DNA of 6,668 bases from assembly GCA_030151135.1 (NCBI GenBank), contig JASLEQ010000057.1:1-6668 (forward strand). The letters run 5' to 3'. The position numbers and the translations under genes were made by a program. This document shows, one piece after another, positions 5,121 to 6,668 of the stretch. Each line of letters begins with the position of its first letter. The first letter of the stretch is position 1. Origin of the DNA: Candidatus Sulfotelmatobacter sp. GTDB lineage: Bacteria > Acidobacteriota > Terriglobia > Terriglobales > SbA1. The notes under the pieces are model-generated. The model worked only from the letters and a program-made list of their open reading frames with translations, did not search any database and was not told the DNA's origin.

Positions 5121-6668
5121 TTACGGTTCCTCCACCGTGAGCACATGATCGACCGAGAGATTTTCCAATAGCTGCTCGCGTCCGCTGGGCCAGTGGATCG
5201 TAAGCTTGTCGACTTTGGTGGCAGCGCCGATGCCAAAGTGGATGCGACCATCATCTTGTGAGAGATAACTTGATCCGGCGAAGCGTTGCGCGATCTGCTT
5301 CCGGCCGCTGGCGACAAGCTCGAGATGAGCACCGATGCCATCACGAGAGCTCTTTTTGCCTATCAACTTCACCGTGAGCCAATGATTGGAATTCTGCGAA
5401 ACGTTGTGAAGAAGCGTTGCGGGTGCGCCGAGGTTCACGACGAACGCGTCGATCTTGCCATCATTGTCGTAATCGGCGAAGCAGGCGCCTCGCGAGACAG
5501 ACTTCAGATCGAGCACTGGGCCCGCCTCCCGGGAGACATCGGCGAACTTTCCCCCGCCAAGCCCGCGAAACAAAGATTGTTCCTGCGGTACGAGATGGAT
5601 CAAGCCGCCGTGAAAGATAAGTATGTCGGGCCAGCCGTCGTTATCGAAATCAAAGACGCCGCTCCCCCAACTCACATACTGCGCGGTGGCTTGTGAAATT
5701 CCGGAGCTTGGTCCGATGTCTTCAAATCCATTGGCGCCCATGTTGCGCATGAGGCGGTTGTACTTAGAGTCAGTCACCCAAAGGTCGAGACGGCCGTCGC
5801 CATCAACGTCGGCAAAGATCGGGCCCATTGATGAGGTGTTTTCGCCGTTCTGGCCGTAGGCGACGCCGAGCTCTCCAGCGACCTCTTCGAATGTGCCGTC
5901 ATGCTTGTTATGAAAGAGGAAATTCTCGGTTTTATCGTTCGCGACATAGATATCGGGATAGCCATCGCCATCGTAGTCGGCAGCCGTGACGCCCATCGTG
6001 CGGCCCTTGAAGGCTCCGATACCTGACTGGTCGGTCACGTCGGTGAACGTTCCGTTGCAGTTGTTGTGATAAAGGCGATTAGTTTCGCCTGCGTAATCGA
6101 GCGGCCCAGGATAATTGTCAGCGGAATAATAGTTCCGGTACTTGGGATCGAATTTCACATAGCGGCCGACGAAGAGGTCGACACAACCATCGCGGTCGTA
6201 ATCGAGCCAGGCGGAACTGATCGACCATCCCTCGATAGTGATGCCCGCTTTCGCGGTGACATCCGCGAAGGTGCCGTTGCCATTGTTGCGGTAGAGAATC
6301 GCTTTGCCATAAGAAGTGACGAGAAGGTCGACGAAACCGTCGTTGTCATAGTCGGCGGCGATGGCCGCGGTTCCGAACAGGTCTGCGCCGACGCCGGCTT
6401 GATCTGTAACGTCGGTGAACGTACCGTCTCCGTTGTTGCGATACAAATGATTGTGAGGCGGCGCCGCGGGGAGATGCTTCAGGGGATAAGGATGGATGCC
6501 GCCTTCGAGAGGCTTACCTGTCACGACATAAAGATCCGGAAAGCCGTCATTGTTGTAATCGAACCAGACGCATCCCGAGCCGGTGCTTTCAAGCAGAGAG
6601 CCGAGTTGTTCCGCGCCGAAGCTGTGCGTGAACTGGATGCCGGATTTTGCCGTGGCATCCTCGAAGCG
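5121..6668 (-). CDS. CRTAC-like FG-GAP/VCBS repeat protein with C-terminal ASPIC/UnbV domain (5' partial)
   Basis: The reading frame is open to the window edge at 6668, so the N-terminus and any signal peptide lie outside; 515 residues are visible. An in-frame GTG at 6524 is not the start, because the coding pattern continues upstream of it (LGSLLESTGSGCVWFDYNND). Seven aspartate-rich calcium-loop motifs of the FG-GAP/VCBS type follow one another, for example FDYNNDGFPDLYV, ADYDNDGFVDLLV, LDYDRDGCVDLFV, ADYDGDGYPDIYV, ADVDGDGRLDLWV, FDFDNDGWPDILI and ADYDNDGKIDAFV, which fits a seven-bladed integrin-alpha-like propeller. Between blades sits the recurring segment LYRNNGDGTFTDVT. The last ~88 residues, from NHWLTVKL through RDGIGAHLEL and the DGRIHFGIG and IHWPSG motifs to the stop, are a typical ASPIC/UnbV domain. 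Such proteins are usually secreted or surface-located; their biochemical role is largely unknown. The TAA stop abuts the ATG of the next gene. Confidence 0.93.
   Translation of the reverse strand, partial: RFEDATAKSGIQFTHSFGAEQLGSLLESTGSGCVWFDYNNDGFPDLYVVTGKPLEGGIHPYPLKHLPAAPPHNHLYRNNGDGTFTDVTDQAGVGADLFGTAAIAADYDNDGFVDLLVTSYGKAILYRNNGNGTFADVTAKAGITIEGWSISSAWLDYDRDGCVDLFVGRYVKFDPKYRNYYSADNYPGPLDYAGETNRLYHNNCNGTFTDVTDQSGIGAFKGRTMGVTAADYDGDGYPDIYVANDKTENFLFHNKHDGTFEEVAGELGVAYGQNGENTSSMGPIFADVDGDGRLDLWVTDSKYNRLMRNMGANGFEDIGPSSGISQATAQYVSWGSGVFDFDNDGWPDILIFHGGLIHLVPQEQSLFRGLGGGKFADVSREAGPVLDLKSVSRGACFADYDNDGKIDAFVVNLGAPATLLHNVSQNSNHWLTVKLIGKKSSRDGIGAHLELVASGRKQIAQRFAGSSYLSQDDGRIHFGIGAATKVDKLTIHWPSGREQLLENLSVDHVLTVEEP
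5128..5133 (-). promoter_or_regulatory. Ribosome binding site of the YVTN-cytochrome gene
   Basis: On the coding strand GGAGGA lies 7 nt before the ATG at 5120. It is inside the last codons of the upstream ASPIC/UnbV gene, whose TAA directly touches this ATG. This supports the chosen start and suggests coupled translation of the two genes. Confidence 0.75.
5862..6446 (-). repeat. Four intragenic coding repeats (LYRNNGDGTFTDVT type)
   Basis: Within the ASPIC/UnbV gene, four related segments occur at 6390-6446, 6240-6296, 6018-6074 and 5862-5918. They encode LYRNNGDGTFTDVTDQAGV, LYRNNGNGTFADVTAKAGI, LYHNNCNGTFTDVTDQSGI and LFHNKHDGTFEEVAGELGV. They are the inter-blade parts of the FG-GAP propeller, not a mobile or CRISPR repeat. 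The first three are close in protein and DNA, while the fourth has diverged, as expected for old blade duplication. Confidence 0.8.

Noticed and set aside
6522..6524. In-frame GTG as the start of the ASPIC/UnbV protein
   Set aside because: The upstream codons encode a typical first calcium loop (FDYNNDGFPDLYV) and conserved LGSLLESTGSGC sequence, so the gene begins outside the window.

Overview
The window looks like chromosomal DNA of a GC-rich Gram-negative soil-type bacterium, most likely an acidobacterium (Terriglobia/Koribacter-like). This rests on three things: the mix of families (a CRTAC-type ASPIC/UnbV protein, a YVTN propeller fused to a di-heme cytochrome domain, and a free-standing regulator-type propeller); c-type haem motifs with export signals; and one copy of a dispersed repeat whose translation reads HPERSRISGGAKDLA, a peptide I associate from memory with acidobacterial genomes. 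The taxon is an inference, not a search result.

All coding sequence is on the minus strand, so transcription runs from 6668 towards 1. In that order the genes are: (1) a FG-GAP/VCBS repeat protein with a C-terminal ASPIC/UnbV domain, 5' end outside the window (6668-5121); (2) a seven-bladed YVTN-type beta-propeller fused to a two-CXXCH cytochrome/peroxidase-like domain (5120-3231); (3) a secreted seven-bladed 'two-component regulator propeller' protein with no kinase part (3234-2011); (4) a small RidA/YjgF-family protein (1990-1508); (5) a periplasmic branched-chain-amino-acid-type ABC substrate-binding protein, 3' end outside the window (1480-1). Junctions are TAA directly abutting ATG (0 nt), a 4-nt ATGA overlap, 20 nt and 27 nt, so this is almost certainly one transcription unit. 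No gene-free stretch exceeds 30 nt, and no promoter, terminator, RNA gene, CRISPR or mobile element is visible.

Four of the five products are predicted to be exported or are of a normally exported family. They are dominated by repeat folds: an FG-GAP propeller, a YVTN propeller, a regulator propeller and a ligand-binding protein. RidA is the one cytoplasmic protein. A reasonable inference is an envelope module that binds a small molecule or polymer and passes electrons through the di-haem protein, with RidA handling a reactive metabolite. The substrate is not readable from the sequence. The more unusual details are the repeat lying in frame in the export signal of gene 3, the loss of the canonical RidA arginine in gene 4, and the apparent start of a second binding domain at the window edge in gene 5.
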